From: Rhynchopus euleeides
Taxonomy: Eukaryota > Euglenozoa > Diplonemea > Diplonemida > Diplonemidae
DNA length: 64,000 nt
Assembly: GCA_963210315.1 (NCBI GenBank)
Contig: OY723243.1
Location: 1,860,001 to 1,924,000, forward strand
Direction of reading: 5' to 3'
The notes under the pieces were generated by a model. It was not told where the DNA came from. It ran no database searches and saw nothing but the letters and a program-made list of their open reading frames with translations. This document shows, piece by piece, positions 21,533 to 32,447 of this stretch. The number at the start of each line of letters is the position of its first letter. Positions within the stretch are counted from its first letter, which is position 1. Both the position numbers and the translations under genes were made by a program.

Positions 21533-22015
21533 ATGCCGCCGAAGATGACCCCGGAGGAGCTCGAGGCGAAGCGGGCGGAGATCGCGGCGCAGGTGGAGGA
21601 GGCGCGGAGGCAGCAGGACGCTGCCCTGAAGGCGGAGGAGAAGAGGCTGCACGACATGAAGCTGAAGTTCGGCACCCACTACGGCATCACGTGTGACGGG
21701 TGTGAGGCGGCGCCCGTTGTGGGGTACCGCTGGAGGTGCACCAAGTGCAAGAACCACGACGTCTGCGAGGCGTGCCACGAGAAGTTCCAGCAGGGGACCT
21801 TTGTGCACACCAACCGTCTCAACACCATCTCCACCAAGATCGAGGACCACGAGTTCGTCGTGGAGGCGCAGATGGGTGGCGGCTTCAAGCCGATGCACAA
21901 GGAGGCGTACGCAAAAACCGAGAAGCGTGTCAAGCCCAACGAGCCGTGCACCTGCAAGAGCGGGAAGAAGTACAAGAAGTGCTGCGGTGACCCGGCCAAG
22001 GCGGGCAGCAACTGA
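21533..22015 (+). CDS. ZZ-type zinc finger plus SEC-C motif protein
   Basis: A 160-residue protein in three parts. Residues 1-45 form a charged helix rich in E, A, K and R. Residues 48-92 are a ZZ-type finger with C54-x2-C57, C69-x2-C72, C78-x2-C81 and a following histidine; ZZ fingers mediate protein contacts. After a linker, PNEPCTCKSGKKYKKCCG (about 135-152) is a clear SEC-C motif with C139, C141, C150 and C151. SEC-C is the zinc tail best known from bacterial SecA, and it also occurs in other proteins. Their combination in one short eukaryotic protein is unusual. The acceptor CAG ends at 21524, eight bases before the ATG. Confidence 0.88.
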   Translation: MPPKMTPEELEAKRAEIAAQVEEARRQQDAALKAEEKRLHDMKLKFGTHYGITCDGCEAAPVVGYRWRCTKCKNHDVCEACHEKFQQGTFVHTNRLNTISTKIEDHEFVVEAQMGGGFKPMHKEAYAKTEKRVKPNEPCTCKSGKKYKKCCGDPAKAGSN

Positions 22016-23267
22016 GCTTCGCCGCGATAGTGCTAGCCTCCCTGTGTGTGGTGGGGTGGGGGTGTGTCCCTGGGCACCCTGCTGCCTCTGGCCCCGTCTT
22101 GTCGGGGGCTGCTTCTTCACAGCGCAGCGTGCGCTGTGCAGAGGGTTTGCGAGAAGGCGTGGTTGTTGAATTGCCACCCACCCCCGCCGGAAGGCACGGG
22201 CTCTGCAAGTGTGGTAGTGGAAAACCATCATGAACAGCAGGTGATCCTGGTCCGTTCTCCACTGCAAAAAAGAAAGTCATGTGACACTGCGCGCCCCTGC
22301 CCTGTTCGTCTCAAACATCAGGACTGCGGCCGTCGAGATGCCCAAAAAATCTTCACGTGTCTGGGCAGGGTGGGGGGTTTGGTCGTGTGCACCCCCCACC
22401 CCCACCCCCTTGTTTTGAATGCAAGTTGTGATCCCCTGCTGACTCGGAGGTAGGATAGAGCAAAGAAATGAAGAGTGCTGGGAAGGAGGGATGTGAAGTT
22501 CATTTTCAGTACGAATATTCAACTGGAAAGCGTGTGAGAATGGATGTGTGGTGACCACGTTTTTGAGTGATTGGCCCTTGCACAGGTCACGGGCAACCTC
22601 CGTGATAGCAGGTACCCTCTCATAGTGGGCCGGAAAAAGAAAACGTGCCATCAATTTTTTTTGATGGCCATTTCATGGCAGAAATCAAGAAAACGAGTTG
22701 TTGTTGGTGGTGGTGGCTATGGGCCTTCGCTCAGAAGTGCAGAAAACACAAGACATATCGGTGTCACGCACTGGCGATGTTTTGACACAGAGCGGGAGGC
22801 TCAGGTGGATCTGATTCCCAAGAGGAGGTTCTCTCAAATATATGCAAAGAATGTCAGCGGGGGGTGGGGGTAAGACGCGTTTCTCTCTGTGTGTGTGCCC
22901 TGTGTGTGAAAACAAAGAAGAAGGAAGGTGCCGAAAAAAAAACAAATCAAAATGAACATGCCAAAACAAATCAAAACAAAAAACCCACAGCAAAAAAAAG
23001 GGTTCGGTGTGTCCAGAACCCCATGTCATGAAATATATATGTCGTTCCATCTCGTCAACTCTCGTCCGTGAAACCCCACCCCTACCCCCCCCCTCCCACG
23101 CTCCGTGGGGAAGGGGGGGCAGGTGGGCCGCGTCCATAGCCAGGCTAACGGCCGATGAGTCTCTCGAGGGCAACGAGTAGTGGTGTTTGCCCCCCGCCAG
23201 ATGGTTTCGGGGGGCTTCTCTGTGCGCAATGAAAAAAAAACACCCCCCACCCCCCCCCCATCCCTGC
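22016..23267. other. Intergenic stretch with A-rich and C-rich tracts
   Basis: No gene is seen. An A-rich stretch with CAAAA repeats lies at about 22930-23000, and GGTGGT and poly-C tracts lie near 22700 and 23240-23290. The last part is a strong pyrimidine tract with CAGs ending at 23269 and 23306. Confidence 0.5.
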
Positions 23268-23412
23268 AGCACCCACCCCCCCCCCCCTATCGTCCCCCCT
23301 TTGCAGTTTCTCTCAACTTTCAACTCGCCTTCCAAGCAGCTCTTCCACCACTCAACACCACCACCACCACCAACAACACCAGAGGGCCCGGGTGGTGGGA
23401 CGTGCAGTCCCA

Positions 23413-26400
23413 ATGAACCTCTCTGTGTCCTCCGAGCTCTTCGGGAAGCAGGTCAAAGTCGACGTATGGCTGACCCACAACGTCGGGCTCCCTGACCTGC
23501 GCACGGAGATCGAGCGGTCCCTGCAGACCAAGGCGGTGCTGCAGAGGCCGCGGGGTCACACCAGCTCGCTCGCCATCCAGCTCGGCGACCTGCAGGTCTA
23601 CGACGTGGCGTCCTACCGATGGGTACCCCTTGTCGATGCGGAGCAGGTGGGGCACCAGTCACAGCTCTATGCTGAGGTACGGGAGTGCACCCCTTCGACG
23701 ATGCACATCTCGCGGGAATCAGAGCGGCGCGAGGCGCCCCCACCATCACCCCTGACACGACTCCCGCAGCCGAAGGAGCTGCCGAAACGTGCCGGATCGC
23801 CTGCACCCTCGGGCATGCCCAGCCGTCCCGGCTCCCCGGCGCGGCACGGGTCGCCGCTGCGGTCCTCCTCACCGTCGAAGATGAACTCGACACCCCGCTT
23901 CGTCCCCCCCGCCGTGCATGTCTTCCAGCCGGTGTCCGGGGGGCCACCCGCCACCGCCGCGTCCTCCCCACGCCCCAGCCGGGCCTCGAGGGGCCCTGAG
24001 GTCGGCACCGCGTGGCAGCCGGAGGCACCGCGATCCTCATTCCGGGGGTACCACATATCCGACGCCATGTCGCGCACCTCCACACCGCAGCAGCAGCAGC
24101 ACCACACCCGCAGCCACATGGGGTCGCCCGCGCGCACCGCCTCCCCTGTGAACTGCCGGGAGGAGAGCGTGCAGTTCCCCCTGGGCGCAGAGGTGTTGGT
24201 GCAGGGCGAGAGGGAGCCACTGCGTGGGCAGCGGTGCCGCGTGGTGGGGCATGCCGCCTTCGGGAAGGTGGATGTGGAGCTCGGCACCGGCACCACCGTC
24301 AGCATCTCGGCGACGAAGCTGCGCGTAGTGGAGGAGGGGATGTGCGCGCTGCAGGGGACAAAACACGACTGCGAGCTGTCGCCATACCGCAGCAGGAGTA
24401 TCGCCACTACGGCGTATACAACAGATCCGGAGGGGTTCTTGCGGGATTCGCTGTCGTCCCAAGCGAGGGTGTACAGCCACACCCTGGCAAAGCATCAGAC
24501 GATGCTCACCGAGGAGCGTGACAAGCGTGAGACTGCGGAGCGGAAGGTGACAAAGCTGAGCTATTCTGCGGCCTCTGCCCTCCGCTCCCTCAACTCGCAC
24601 CGCATCATGCGGCGGACGTGGGTTGCCTGGCGTGACTGGCTTGGGCATGACAGGTGGACCCTCCACAAAGGCCACGTCTCGCCGCGGAGCAGCAGGCAGT
24701 CGGTGTCGCCGCGGGGCTCCCCGACGCAGAGGGCGGATATCGAGCTGCAGCTTGCCGAGCTGCGCGCGGTGGACCAGCAGATGCTGGCGGAGGAGAAGAA
24801 AGACTTTGAACGCCGCTTCAACGACAAGGCGGAGAAGCTGCTGCAGAAGCTGGAGGAGGTGAAGGTTGAGATGGAGAATAAGGAGGCGGAGATATACAGG
24901 GAACGCCTGGTGTCGACATCGCTGCGGCAGAAGCTGAAGGACGCCACCGCGTCGGGGCAGGTCAGCGAAGCAGGGACACAGGTCGAGGAACCCACGCCAC
25001 CCGGCACGCCGGGGCAGATCGAGACCTCGCAGGCCAACGCCGATGAACCGGTGGAGGACTTGGAGGCTTCGCAAGAGAGCCCTGCGACACGGCCTGCTTC
25101 CCCTCTCGCCTATGAGATGAGCGAGATACAGCGCCAGCTTGCGGCGGCGAAGCTTGAGAATGCTGCGGTGAAGGCGGAGAACGAGAGGCTGCGTGAGACC
25201 GACTCAGAGACACGCGCGGCAGAGGGCCTCCGCGAAGCGGAGGCAGAGGCTGCAGAGAAGAGCCACGAGCTGCACCGGGTGGAGGAGCAGCTGCGGGCTG
25301 CGGAGGTGAAGATCCTGGGGCTCATGGAGGCCTTGGATCACAGGAGCCTGCTGGGGTCGACGCAGCACACGCAGGGCACGTCGGAGGGGTATGCGCACAG
25401 CAGTGCTACGGCGCAGCAGCAGGGGAAGACGCCGCCGTCGGTGCCGGTTCAGAAAGGTGACAGCGTTGTGTCGACGAGCAGAGGTAGCCGCACCGGCACG
25501 GCTCCCGACAAGAAGGGATCGAAGAGGAAGGAGAAGGAGAAGGAGAAGGAGAAGGAGGTTGTTGCGGAGCGTGGGCGTACCGCGCAGCTGCGCGGCAAGC
25601 ACTCCAATTCGCCTGCGAAGCAGAGGCGGCGGTCGGCATCGATTGCGGATGATGGGAAGCCGCTGCAGGCGTATCAGTTCCCCATAGGGGCGGCTGTGTC
25701 GTTCAAGGATCTGTCGGGGCAGCACAACGACGGGTGGGTGACGAACCATATCGGAGGGCGTGTGGAGGTGCAGGGGGCGGATGGGAAGAAGCATGCGGTG
25801 CTTCCGGGGAGGATTCGGGAGAGGCAGGCTGCGTCGCAGACACCTGTGTCGCAGCCGGTGTCGCATGCCGTGTCGCAGTCTGTTTCGCACACCCCGATGT
25901 CGCACCCCGTGTCGCAGTCCGTGTCACATACGCCGATGTCGCATCCCGTGTCGCAGTCTGTTTCCCACACCCCGATGTCGCACCCCGTGTCACACACACC
26001 GATGTCGCTGCCTGTGTCTGAGGGGGATGTGCTGCACAAGGATCTCGTGGAGTCCTATTCGCAGATCCCGAAGGCGCACACCCCCAGCACCGCTGCAGAC
26101 ATGGCGCACGACACGCCTGTGTCTGACATGCCCCTGCCGGTATGCACCTTTTCCTGTTGCTGGTGCAGAAAGACGTGCAGGGCAGAACAGGGTTGTTTGC
26201 ACTCAATGTTGCATTTCCACGCACACCGCACCCACCTGCCCAACAGGTATCCGCACACGAGGAAGCTGCGAACAGCAGTTCCGCCAGCATGACGCCCGGA
26301 GAGGAGGATGTTGTGCTCATCCACATGGGTCCGCCTATCAACGTGCTGCCTCAGCTCAATGTATGTCGGGAATCTCTTCGCTGTGTCTTCGCACCGGCGT

Positions 26401-26665
26401 GCGATTTGTTGATCAATTTCGGCGCAGTCTTCAGTGCAGCCTTCGGTGCAGTCTTTGTTGCTGCTTTGTTCGCTCGCTTCGCCGCACGCTGGGCCTCGTT
26501 GTCCTCCACCTTTCCGCTTGCTCGCTGCAGCAGAGTCCTTTGTCCACTCAACATGGGTGGGCACCCTTCAGTGCCTCGGCCGCCATGGCAAAGGGATTCT
26601 CCAGAGTGCGCGGACGGCGACGGCGCTTTCCCCCGCCACAACCTTCGCCTTCAATTCGCCGCTGA
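23413..26665 (+). CDS. BILBO1-NTD-like protein with SH3-like domains and coiled coils
   Basis: Exons 23413-26139, 26247-26360 and 26531-26665 join in frame to 991 residues; the introns (107 and 170 nt) start GTATG. Residues about 1-95 (opening MNLSVSSELFGKQVKVDVWL and containing LQVYDVASYRWVPLVDAEQV) resemble the ubiquitin-like N-terminal domain of the kinetoplastid flagellar-pocket collar protein BILBO1, recalled from memory. A Ser/Pro-rich linker follows, then an SH3/KOW-like segment (about 253-310), coiled coils (about 441-515 and 565-640), and a second SH3-like segment (about 752-805, FPIGAAVSFKD). A tandem VSHTPMSHPVSQS repeat spans about 812-870. The tail is arginine-rich. A cytoskeletal, perhaps flagellum-base, role is inferred. 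The third exon uses a CAGCAG acceptor, so one residue may vary, and it is the least certain part. Confidence 0.75.
25846..26022 (+). repeat. Coding tandem repeat, VSHTPMSHPVSQS unit
   Basis: Inside the preceding gene, a unit of about 13 residues repeats about three times in full, with shorter partial units at both ends. It is very similar at nucleotide level, for example recurring GTGTCGCA and CCGATGTCGCA strings, so it looks recently expanded. It is rich in Ser, Pro, His and Val and may be a flexible spacer or phosphorylation platform. Confidence 0.85.
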
Positions 26666-27520
26666 GGCTACCCGCGGTCACTGGGCTTATCACGTCGAGC
26701 CGCTGCCCTGCCCACCTGTCGGTCGGCAGACGACGTTGCACCAAGCCCACTTCGACCCCGAGGCGGATAGCGGAGGCACTCTCTGTCAGCGTCACACCCC
26801 TCCATGAGGGAGCTCGCTTCCACGTCAAACCACTCGTCCCCTGCTTCACCTGCATCGCGTGGTCTCGCGATTGACGATTACTCGCTGTAGTGTCTCCTTT
26901 TGATTTGCAGGTCACGTTTGTTTTTTTTGCCAAACTCACACCCCGCACACAGCTTGAGAACGCGCGAAAGCGCGGGAATAGCTCCGGAAGCAGAGGGCAG
27001 AAGAGACGGTAACCGGGGGATGGGGTGGGCGTGGCGGAAACGGGGGTCGGGGGGCGAGGTCCGATAACCCCCTGAGCTGTTCGCACCACCCCCCTCCCTC
27101 CCGCCCCCACCCCCTGCGGAGCCGTGCGTCAGGCCGTCATCTGAAGCGGCGGAACCCGATGGCCCTACCCTACCTGGGTTCTGTAGTGTATTTGTTGTAG
27201 GCACTCGCCTTTTTCAGACCCCCCTCGCTGTTTTTGCTGTTTTGTTGCCCCCCCCCCCCCCCCCCCCCCTGGCATACGTACTCCCCATGTGTGGTGTGTA
27301 CCTTTTCTTCCATGTCACAAAACCGACGGCGCGCATCCAATCCACCAAAGGGATTGCGATTAGGCAGTGAACCCCCCCCCCCCCCCACCCCGCGCCATTC
27401 GGTCAGAAATGCTTAAACTTTCTCTCGCCTCTTACGGTATGCGGGGTCCATACGACCCTCAGGGACTCAGCGCCCTTGCCATGCATAGCTGAAGTTGGGG
27501 ACCCCCCCCCCCCCCCCCTA
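26666..27520. other. Gene-free stretch at the start of the repeat island
   Basis: Frames continuing past 26665 lose the coding pattern. The stretch contains a run of about 29 C at 27240-27269 and other long C runs near 27370-27386 and 27502-27518. No gene is seen. Confidence 0.5.
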
Positions 27521-28407
27521 GGGCAGTGAAGATACTATTCGCGAATAATTCGTGATCTCCGATTTTCAGAGTTACATATTCGAATAATATTCGTATTCGA
27601 ATACGAATAATGGCATTATTCGCGAATAAATGGCCATGTGTTATTCGGTCATTATTCGTGAAGTTTCTGTGGGTTTGTGTAGGGGCAGAGGCGTCAGATA
27701 ACGTGTATTCCAGTGCAAACCGAGGGAAAGCGCCGCAGAGCGCCTCAGGCTTTGCTTTCCTCATGAATCATCACACGTATGTCTGACCGTACGGTACACA
27801 GGTGTGGTGATCCCTTTGCATCGGCAGCACCTCACTCACGCGTGGAGGTCTCCACCACAGGGATCTTGAAGGAGGCAGTTGCTATCCTGCCAGTCACCAA
27901 CTGCACAACAGGAACAGCATAAAGCACGCACAATGTATCCCAGGTTCGGGCACCGGGGTAGTGCTTCCACCTTTGAGTGCCCCAGGTGGCTCCGCTCCCT
28001 CCACGCAAGTTCGGTAGGGATCGCGGATGACGATTTCCCCATCAGGTACAGCCCCGTGGTGCAACAGCGGCCGCCTGGCACCATAATGGTCCCACCAGCG
28101 CGACGGTGCCCACTCCCCTTAGCGCTTGTTGTCTTCAATGCACGGTGCAGCGTACTCCTCCAGGCACTGCAGATGATGATTCTCGGCGTCGCATCATCAC
28201 AATGTAGTGATTGCACGCCTCCTCAGGGCACACTGGGGTCGTGGGCCACGACCACGACCCGAGTGTGGGCAGTAGGTCCCTATTCCTAGCAGAGAAACCC
28301 CAGTAAAACCCCACGAATAATTCGCGAATTATTCGTGGCGAAAATTTTTCGAGAAATTATTCGAATAATATTCGTATTCGAATAACACGAATTTTTAATC
28401 ACTGCCC
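27521..28407. mobile_element. TA-flanked element with AT-rich palindromic ends
   Basis: The ends are inverted: GGGCAGTGAA at 27521 and its near-complement ending ATCACTGCCC at 28407. Each is flanked by TA (27519-27520 and 28408-28409), consistent with a TA target duplication. Inside both ends are stretches built from CGAATAATTCG, ATTCGCGAAT and ATTCGAATAATATTCG, which are self-complementary. The central part (about 27700-28290) has ordinary base composition and no intact transposase; a 126-codon minus frame at 27836-28216 is not recognised. TA target use recalls Tc1/mariner-type elements, but the family is not established. Confidence 0.75.
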
Positions 28408-28409
28408 TA

Positions 28410-29559
28410 GGGGGGGTCAAATGCCACCCTTTTACGTGGACAAACACGATTTTTCAAAAAACCGGCGCAGAGGCCCCAAAGCCCCCGTAAACCCTCCAAA
28501 CCCCCCCAGATCGGTCCGGAAACCCATCGAACCCCACTTTTCCACCATTCCGGGCACCTCAGGTGCCCGAATTGGGGTACCTAAATTTTGTGCCACCGTT
28601 TGGTACCGGACAGTGCCACTGTGTGGGAGGTTGGAAAAGAAAATGCCCCAACACACCACATCTGAGGGTTGCAATGCATGTTGCTTGCCAACCACGTCAT
28701 CCGGTGGGTGTCAGGCGCTATGTAGGTGGCATTAGCCAGGTCTTCGATGAGTTCTGGCTTGTATATGTACCTCCCTGCCACCATGCACCGGGAGGCTGCC
28801 TGTAGGTACGGAACAAGTCCAGATGGTCGTGTGATTCCTGTGCAGCAGTGCTCCACAACCGGGATGTGTTGACAACGACTGTTGCAACACGAGCTGTACA
28901 TTCCGGGAACACACGAAGTGCGCTGTCGTGGTACCCATTGTGCCAGAATTGGTAGTTGCTGCGGTCTACTTTGCCTGGCCCAAGAGCACTGGTACTGAAC
29001 GGTGCAATATGCGTGGCGAGGTGAATGCAACGGAAGGGCGCAAAGTCAATACAGCTCTCGGATGGCGGGTGGTGGTGCCACTAGTGTGTGACGTTCACTC
29101 GAGGATACAACGCATCACAATGAATCAGCAACCGTGGACCGAGTACAATACGCTCTCTGTGGCTGGTGTGGGGGACAAAGGCAGTGCCTGTGCCGCAGGC
29201 AGGGAGGTACATATACAAGCCAGAACACATCGAAGACCTGGCTCATGCCACCTACATAGCGCCTGACACCCACCGGATGACGTGGTTGGCAAGCAACATG
29301 CATTGCAACCCTCAGATGTGGTGTGTTGGGGCATTTTCTTTTCCAACCTCCCACACAGTGGCACTGTCCGGTACCAAACGGTGGCACAAAATTTAGGTAC
29401 CCCAATTCGGGCACCTGAGGTGCCCGGAATGGTGGAAAAGTGGGGTTCGATGGGTTTCCGGACCGATCTGGGGGGGGTTTGGAGGGTTTTACGGGGGCTT
29501 TGGGGCCTCTGCGCCGGTTTTTTGAAAAATCGTGTTTGTCACCCCCATTTGACCCCCCC
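28410..29559. mobile_element. Foldback element copy 1, 1,150 bp, long inverted arms
   Basis: Arms of about 365 bp (28410-28778 and 29199-29559) are near-perfect inverted copies around a 420-bp centre. The ends are GGGGGGGTCAAATG and its complement, with TA on each side (28408-28409 and 29560-29561). The left TA is also the right TA of the neighbouring element, so one inserted directly at the edge of the other. The outermost arm parts differ: only the left has a GCCACCCTTTTACGTGGA segment. The arms contain the palindrome CGGGCACCTCAGGTGCCCG. No known transposase domain is seen; it is probably mobilised in trans. Confidence 0.88.
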
Positions 29560-29561
29560 TA

Positions 29562-30033
29562 ACCCCCCCCCCCGATGAGTTTCCCCCCCCCCCCCGCCGT
29601 TATACGGCAGGATGCCTCTGCTCTTGCCGTGACCCGTGGAGCCGGGCTACGATCCACACTTTTTTATCCTTTTCTTTTCTTTTCTTTTTCTTTTCTCCTT
29701 TTATCTTTTTACGTCAATACTTTTTCTCCCCCCTACCCCCCCTACTCTCCCACCCCCCCCCCACCCTGCGTCCTCCACTGGGTCTTCTACCCACCTGACG
29801 AAAGGTACTCGATACCGGGCTGCCGGAGTCCAGTGGTTCACGCACTACTGCACAGTCGTGGGTTGGCAGCCGAAACTGCGTAGTAGATATACCCCGCTAC
29901 GAAACACACCTGCTTTCCCTTCCCCTCCTTCCCTTCCGCCATTTATTCGTACAAAAAAAACAACGATACAGGGGCACAAAGTATATGGTGTCAAGGAGAG
30001 ACTACGTATTACGGACAGACACCTGGTTGTGTT
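29562..30033. other. Spacer between elements, low complexity
   Basis: T/C-rich sequence with long C runs (about 29566-29574 and 29582-29595), then mixed DNA. No gene or RNA is recognised. Confidence 0.5.
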
Positions 30034-30538
30034 TTAGTAATAAACGGGGGTCACAGCTATTGTTTACCTAGCTTTATGTAAATAGTAAATGTGCATGTAA
30101 ATAATAGCTGTAAATAATATTCCATGTAAACAATACATGTAAATAATTTTTTACACACATATTGTTTACGTATTTATGCGTTTTTTTTGCACCTTTACCT
30201 ACCACCAGGGGCTTAGCTTGGATTTTGGGGTTGGGGCCGAAACTCGGTCAGACTCGGTCACAGTACACACGCAGTTGATTTGCCCCGTTGATTTGCTCCC
30301 CACCACCTGGTTCACCCAGAATTCGACGTTGCTGCCTTCCCGGTTCCCCCCCTTCTTATCTGGAACACCAGCTCAGCAACCAGGTTTGCAGCCTCAACCT
30401 GGGGTTGCTTTGTTGCCTTTGTAGGTGTGCATTGGCAGCTTCCCGCCAGGCAGTGGCGGATGCAGTCTCAGCAGCGCAGATAGTCCTGAAGTGGGCTGAA
30501 AAAGAGCTTTGTTGGTGCTTCCGTGAAATTTTCCATAT

Positions 30539-31350
30539 GGCCTCGTCCCAAAACCCCCCCCCCCAAAGTGGCCTTTTTGGGGGTTTTTGCTGAAAACCTG
30601 AAAAATACAGGACATAACCGGTCCTGACCCCCAAACCTGGCCCAAAAGTGATATCTGGGGCTATCCGGGGGTTTCCTGGGGCAAATGAGGGTGCAGGGGG
30701 GTCTGATTCTGGTGGTGATTTCCTCTCCCACGGCCTTTCTTCGAGGGGGCTCCTCCCCCCCTGAAACCACCTCTTCTGGGCCTTGACTGAAGATTCAGAA
30801 ACACTTGAGGCGAGGGTCCTCGACAGTGTTGGCAATCGCCAGAACTGTCCAGCAACATCAAGTCCTGTCATCAAGTTACCGAAAGCCGCAAAGCACGAAC
30901 AGAAGAAACACTATCATTCTGCCCGTTGCTACAAGCACAGGGCGGCAGATCAGCGCTGGCATACTCTCAGACTCTCCGAGATAGTCAGATTGTTCAAGCT
31001 CAAACCCCACGACAAGGGTGTGCAAGTTTCCTGGCATAAAACAAAGAACTCTGAACAGCACACGCAACCCGCTTGAGAACGTGTGTCCGGATGAGAGGGC
31101 TTCAGTCAAGGCCCGGAAGAGGTGGTTTCAGGGGGGGAGGAGCCCCCTCGAAGAAAGGCCGTGGGAGAGGAAATCACCACCAGAATCAGACCCCCCTGCA
31201 CCCTCACTTGCCCCAGGAAACCCCCGGATAGCCCCAGATATCACTTTTGGGCCAGGTTTGGGGGTCAGGACCGGTTTTGTCCTGGATCTTTCAGGTTTTC
31301 AGCGAAAAATCCCAAAAAGGCCACTTTGGGGGGGGGTTATGGGACGAGCC
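30539..31350. mobile_element. Foldback element, arms about 250 bp
   Basis: Left arm 30539-30792 and right arm 31098-31350 are inverted copies, starting GGCCTCGTCCCA and ending GGGACGAGCC, around a 305-bp centre. The arms include a short hairpin, GGGGGGAGGAGCCCCCTC. The frames on both arms are mirror products of the duplication. No transposase is seen. Confidence 0.85.
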
Positions 31351-31387
31351 CTTATTATACCTATTATTATACCTCGGGTACCCGGAG

Positions 31388-31533
31388 AGAATGTCACCCC
31401 CCCTCGGCCTCCGCTTGGGCTCCAACGGCCACCCTGTACAGAGGGGGTGACGTTCTTCAATGGTTGCCCTGTGTAGCGGCTGGGAAGAATGTCACCCCCC
31501 CTCGGCCCTGGGCCCTCGAGGGGGGTGACATTC
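31388..31533. repeat. Short inverted repeat pair around GTGACATTCTC
   Basis: GAGAATGTCACCCCCCCTCGG near 31388-31408 is the reverse complement of the string ending GGGGGGTGACATTCTC near 31518-31533, with two further partial copies between. Related GGGGGGTGACAT strings occur at about 35025-35150. This looks like a small palindromic element, but its limits are unclear. Confidence 0.55.
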
Positions 31534-31545
31534 TCTCGGGGTACC

Positions 31546-31914
31546 CTAGGACCTCGCAAGAGTGGCTTCGGGGATACCCTGTGAATCTTCGCGACATTCC
31601 ACTCCACAAAGTACATTTGCAAGGCTTTCGCTGCTCAGTTGGCGAAGCCTGGTGGAGACAAGGCGGAGCTTGGAAAACAAGCGTTCAACAGAAGCAGTGC
31701 CCAGCCGAGGCATAGATGCAAGCTGGGGTAGCCTGCATGTTGCTGGGTACGTGAGAGCGAGGTTTGCCGAGGTAAACCGCTGAATAACCTCCTGCAGATC
31801 ACGCAGGCCCAACCTCCGAATCTCGGAACAGACACCCGGGCACCTTGCAGAAGGGCAGTCTTGTGCGCCTGTGCCCACTTCAGTGGGTGTGCTGGGGCAT
31901 TGAAGTCCGGGCAA
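31546..31914 (-). pseudogene. hAT transposase C-terminal remnant
   Basis: The minus-strand frame contains LPQLASMPRLGTASVERLF followed by SKLRLVSTRLRQLSSESLAN. This matches the hAT dimerisation block, in which a small residue and SVER-x-FS precede a helix with conserved Arg and Leu. Only about 120 codons are open, and plausible upstream pieces lie in another frame (about 31635-32123 minus), so the gene is broken by frameshifts. The zinc-finger and catalytic parts of a hAT transposase were not identified. Confidence 0.6.
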
Positions 31915-32447
31915 GGGTACGCGCCAGTGATCCCCGGGAGAGGTGCCAGGTAATGGTCAGCGATGTAGCCTCCTGCACCTGCGTGCCCACCATGTTGCCG
32001 GGAGACGGAATTCGAGACTTCTGACGTTATTCTTACGCTAGCGACGAATACGGGACAGAAGGAGAATGGGGTGTTCGCGTTCGCTCGCACGCGTGCTTCA
32101 CCTCCTGTGCTGCTGCACCCCAAGAAAAATCCGCTTTTTTCCCCGAAAATTTATACTTTTTTTTTTGTCTTTTGAGCTGACCGAGTTTTTTTCCGGGTTT
32201 GGCTGAAACTCGGTCAGCTGACCGAGTTTACCCCCCCAAGCTAAGCCTCTGCCTACCACCCCAGGGGTGGAGCTTGAAATATGGGGTTGCGGGCTGGATC
32301 GGGTCAGCCAATTTTTTCTCACTGAATGGGTTCCCCCCCGGTTCGTCTCAGAGATCAGTGCTCGGGCCCAGCCTCCCGCGAGGGTACCGGACTGATATGC
32401 AGCCCCGGACGCGCAAGGACTTGGTTACAAGACAAACACATGCCATA

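Noticed and set aside
28581-29266. Open frames of 110-150 codons inside the foldback elements
   Set aside because: They are repeated as mirror images in both arms and match no transposase domain. They are better explained by the duplicated arms.
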